Part shown: positions 6,609-7,888 of the stretch, in pieces
Layout of the letters: each line of letters starts with the position of its first letter
Position numbering within the stretch: the stretch's first letter is position 1
Assembly: GCA_023460155.1 (NCBI GenBank)
Contig: JAEWRF010000062.1
Coordinates: 1-7,888 of the forward strand
From: Bacillota bacterium
GTDB taxonomy: Bacteria; Bacillota; Clostridia; Oscillospirales; Acutalibacteraceae
Length of the DNA stretch: 7,888 nucleotides
Reading direction: 5' to 3'
Position numbers and translations under genes: made by a program
Notes under the pieces: generated by a model
What the model was told of the DNA's origin: nothing
Database searches by the model: none
Seen by the model: only the letters and a program-made list of their open reading frames with translations

Positions 6609-7655
6609 TTAATAGATAAACATAGCGTCGCCGAAGCTGAAAAAACGGTATTTTTCCTGCACCGCGGTACGGTATGCGTTCATAATATGGTCGTATCCTG
6701 CCAGCGCGGAGACCAGCATGATCAGCGTGCTTTCCGGCAGGTGGAAATTGGTGATGAGCCCGTCAAGCACTTTAAACTGATAGCCGGGATAAATAAAGAT
6801 ATCCGTCCAGCCGTCGCTTTCCTTGATGCTGCTTTCCTTGGTTCCTACCGTTTCAAGCGTGCGGCAGCTTGTGGTTCCTACCGCGATGACGCGCTTGCCG
6901 GCTTTTTTGGTTTCATTGATGATGTCCGCGGATTTTTGGGGAAGATAATAATGTTCGGAATGCATTTTGTGGTCGGTGACCTTTTCCGCCGTGACGGGGC
7001 GGAACGTGCCGAGCCCTACATGCAGAGTCACGAACGCCAGCCGGACTCCTTTATCCTGCACTTTTTGCAGAAGCTCCTTTGTAAAATGGAGGCCTGCCGT
7101 TGGTGCGGCAGCGGATCCGACTTCCTTGGAGTAAACCGTCTGATAGCGCTCGTTGTCCTCAAGATCGCTTTTGATATAATGCGGAAGCGGCATCATCCCT
7201 ATTTTATCCAGAATCTCATAGAAATTCCCGTCGCAGGAAAAACGGGCGAGGCGGTTCCCGTCCTCCAGAACTTCCAGTACTTCGGCCCTTAAAATGCCGT
7301 TGCCGAACGTGAAGACAGAACCCGGTTTTGCCCGTCGGCCGGGTCCGGTCAGAACCTCCCAAATGTTCCCCTCCCGGTGGTTCAGCAAAAGAAATTCCAC
7401 TTTTGCTCCGGTGTCTTCCTTCGTCCCGTAAAGGCGTGCGGGCAGTACGCGGGAATCGTTCAGCACCAGGCAGTCCCCGGGTTCCAGAAGGTCGGCAATA
7501 TCATAGAAATGCCCGTGCCCGATCTCCCCCGTCGCCTTGCTGAGGGTCAGCAGCCGGGAGGAATCGCGTGGTTCCGCCGGGGTTTGAGCAATCAGCTCTT
7601 TCGGCAGATCATAGTAAAAATCGTGTGTTTTCAGATTCTGCAGATCAATATCCAT
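6609..7655 (-). CDS. queA: S-adenosylmethionine:tRNA ribosyltransferase-isomerase
   Basis: QueA transfers and rearranges the ribosyl part of S-adenosylmethionine onto preQ1 in tRNA, making epoxyqueuosine. From ATG at 7655 the protein has 348 residues, normal for the family. Visible conserved blocks are [16 protein letters not shown] (21-36), [11 protein letters not shown] (65-75), [14 protein letters not shown] (179-192), [10 protein letters not shown] (212-221), MHSEHY (231-236), [11 protein letters not shown] (258-268) and [12 protein letters not shown] (303-314), ending in FGDAMFIY. The frame is open eight codons further to a TTG at 7679, but AGGAG at 7667-7671 lies inside that stretch and serves the ATG, at a slightly long spacing of 11 bases. 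It is the first gene of the queA-tgt unit and has a promoter immediately upstream, divergent from the lysine riboswitch. Confidence 0.96.
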   Translation of the reverse strand: MDIDLQNLKTHDFYYDLPKELIAQTPAEPRDSSRLLTLSKATGEIGHGHFYDIADLLEPGDCLVLNDSRVLPARLYGTKEDTGAKVEFLLLNHREGNIWEVLTGPGRRAKPGSVFTFGNGILRAEVLEVLEDGNRLARFSCDGNFYEILDKIGMMPLPHYIKSDLEDNERYQTVYSKEVGSAAAPTAGLHFTKELLQKVQDKGVRLAFVTLHVGLGTFRPVTAEKVTDHKMHSEHYYLPQKSADIINETKKAGKRVIAVGTTSCRTLETVGTKESSIKESDGWTDIFIYPGYQFKVLDGLITNFHLPESTLIMLVSALAGYDHIMNAYRTAVQEKYRFFSFGDAMFIY

Positions 7656-7698
7656 CCTAAAAATGTCTCCTATAACCAAGATTTCTTTTCAAATGTCT

Positions 7699-7727
7699 AT
7701 TATAAATAAATTGACAAGTAATAGCAA
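7699..7727 (-). promoter_or_regulatory. Sigma-A-type promoter of queA-tgt
   Basis: The minus strand has TTGCTA (7722-7727), a 17-bp spacer and a perfect TATAAT (7699-7704), about 40 bases before the queA ATG. Its -35 overlaps one arm of the dyad at 7719-7739, and its spacer contains the plus-strand -35 of the riboswitch promoter, so the two promoters physically compete. Confidence 0.75.
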
Positions 7728-7740
7728 CACATGCTATTAT
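7711..7740 (+). promoter_or_regulatory. Sigma-A-type promoter of the lysine-riboswitch transcript
   Basis: The plus strand has a perfect TTGACA (7711-7716), an 18-bp spacer and TATTAT (7735-7740, five of six). Transcription should begin near 7747, about 15 bases before the riboswitch core. It is divergent from, and overlaps, the queA promoter. Confidence 0.8.
7719..7739. repeat. Perfect 8-bp dyad inside divergent promoters, candidate operator
   Basis: TAATAGCA, five bases (ACACA), TGCTATTA is an exact inverted repeat centred on 7729. It fills the spacer and -10 region of the plus-strand promoter and covers the -35 of the queA promoter. The centre-to-centre geometry suits a dimeric helix-turn-helix repressor. 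No regulator gene is in the window, so the ligand and protein are unknown; part of the symmetry could come from the AT-rich promoter hexamers alone. Confidence 0.5.
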
Positions 7741-7761
7741 ATTTTAAAGATTTATCTGCGG

Positions 7762-7888
7762 GATAGAGGCGCGGTTTTTATCAGTAACGGGTGCAAGGCT
7801 GCCGAAGCCGGTGACCATTCGTGAAAGGGAAAGCCGCCGAAGGAAATTTTTCAGGCAGAAGATTTCCTGGTTGCAGTTTTAACAGAAC
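7762..7888 (+). ncRNA. Lysine riboswitch (L box), 3' end outside window
   Basis: A cis-acting RNA that senses lysine and usually turns off lysine synthesis or uptake genes. The core GATAGAGGCGCGG (7762-7774), AGTAA (7783-7787), GTGAAAGGGAAAGCCGCCGAAGG (given in part: GAAAGGG at 7823-7829, GCCGAAG at 7836-7842) matches the L-box consensus as seen in B. subtilis lysC. A 7-bp P3 helix pairs AGGAAAT (7841-7847) with ATTTCCT (7862-7868). Its loop GGCAG (7854-7858) is complementary to CTGCC (7799-7803) in the P2 hairpin, as expected for the L2-L3 kissing contact. TTGCAGTT at 7871-7878 opens P4, and the window ends in its loop. The P1 3' strand, expression platform and regulated gene lie beyond the edge; a lysine biosynthesis gene or lysine transporter is expected on the plus strand. 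Confidence 0.9.

Overview
The window looks like chromosomal DNA of an endospore-forming member of the Clostridia (Bacillota), with roughly balanced base composition. An Oscillospiraceae/Ruminococcaceae-type genome is my best guess, but that rank is inference. The evidence is a spoIIM-type sporulation gene, the order queA-tgt-yajC-TIGR04086 (the same order as queA-tgt-yrbF-yrzE in Bacillus subtilis), a SCIFF peptide with its radical SAM maturase (a pair characteristic of Clostridia), and strong G-rich ribosome-binding sites.

Layout. From 1 to 404 on the plus strand is the C-terminal part of a tyrosine recombinase cut by the window edge. It converges on a block in which every other gene is on the minus strand. 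Read in transcription order (right to left) these are: queA (7655-6609), tgt (6593-5463), yajC (5395-5069), a TIGR04086/YrzE-like membrane protein (4995-4570), the 48-residue SCIFF precursor scfA (4500-4354), its maturase scfB (4280-2919), a SpoIIM-like membrane protein (2769-2119), a XerD-like recombinase (2094-1201) and a DUF624/YesL-like membrane protein (1188-409). At the right edge (about 7762-7888, plus strand) is a lysine riboswitch cut by the window end. It has its own promoter, which overlaps the divergent queA promoter.

Functional modules. QueA and Tgt are the late steps of queuosine tRNA modification. YajC is an accessory subunit of the Sec translocon. ScfA/ScfB are a ribosomally made, post-translationally modified peptide and the enzyme that installs its thioether link. 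SpoIIM, XerD and DUF624 form a separate block with tight spacing and probable translational coupling at its end.

Transcription. Readable sigma-A-like promoters lie before queA, before yajC, before scfA (very good: TTGACT, 17 bp, TATAAT), before the riboswitch (very good: TTGACA, 18 bp, TATTAT) and, more weakly, before spoIIM. A hairpin between scfA and scfB probably lowers read-through into the maturase gene. A perfect 8-bp dyad sits inside the divergent queA/riboswitch promoters and is the best candidate for an uncharacterised operator. I see no wholly new multi-gene system. The points most worth following are the SCIFF unit, the operator-like dyad, the structure that may hide the TIGR04086 start, and the altered active-site motif of XerD.
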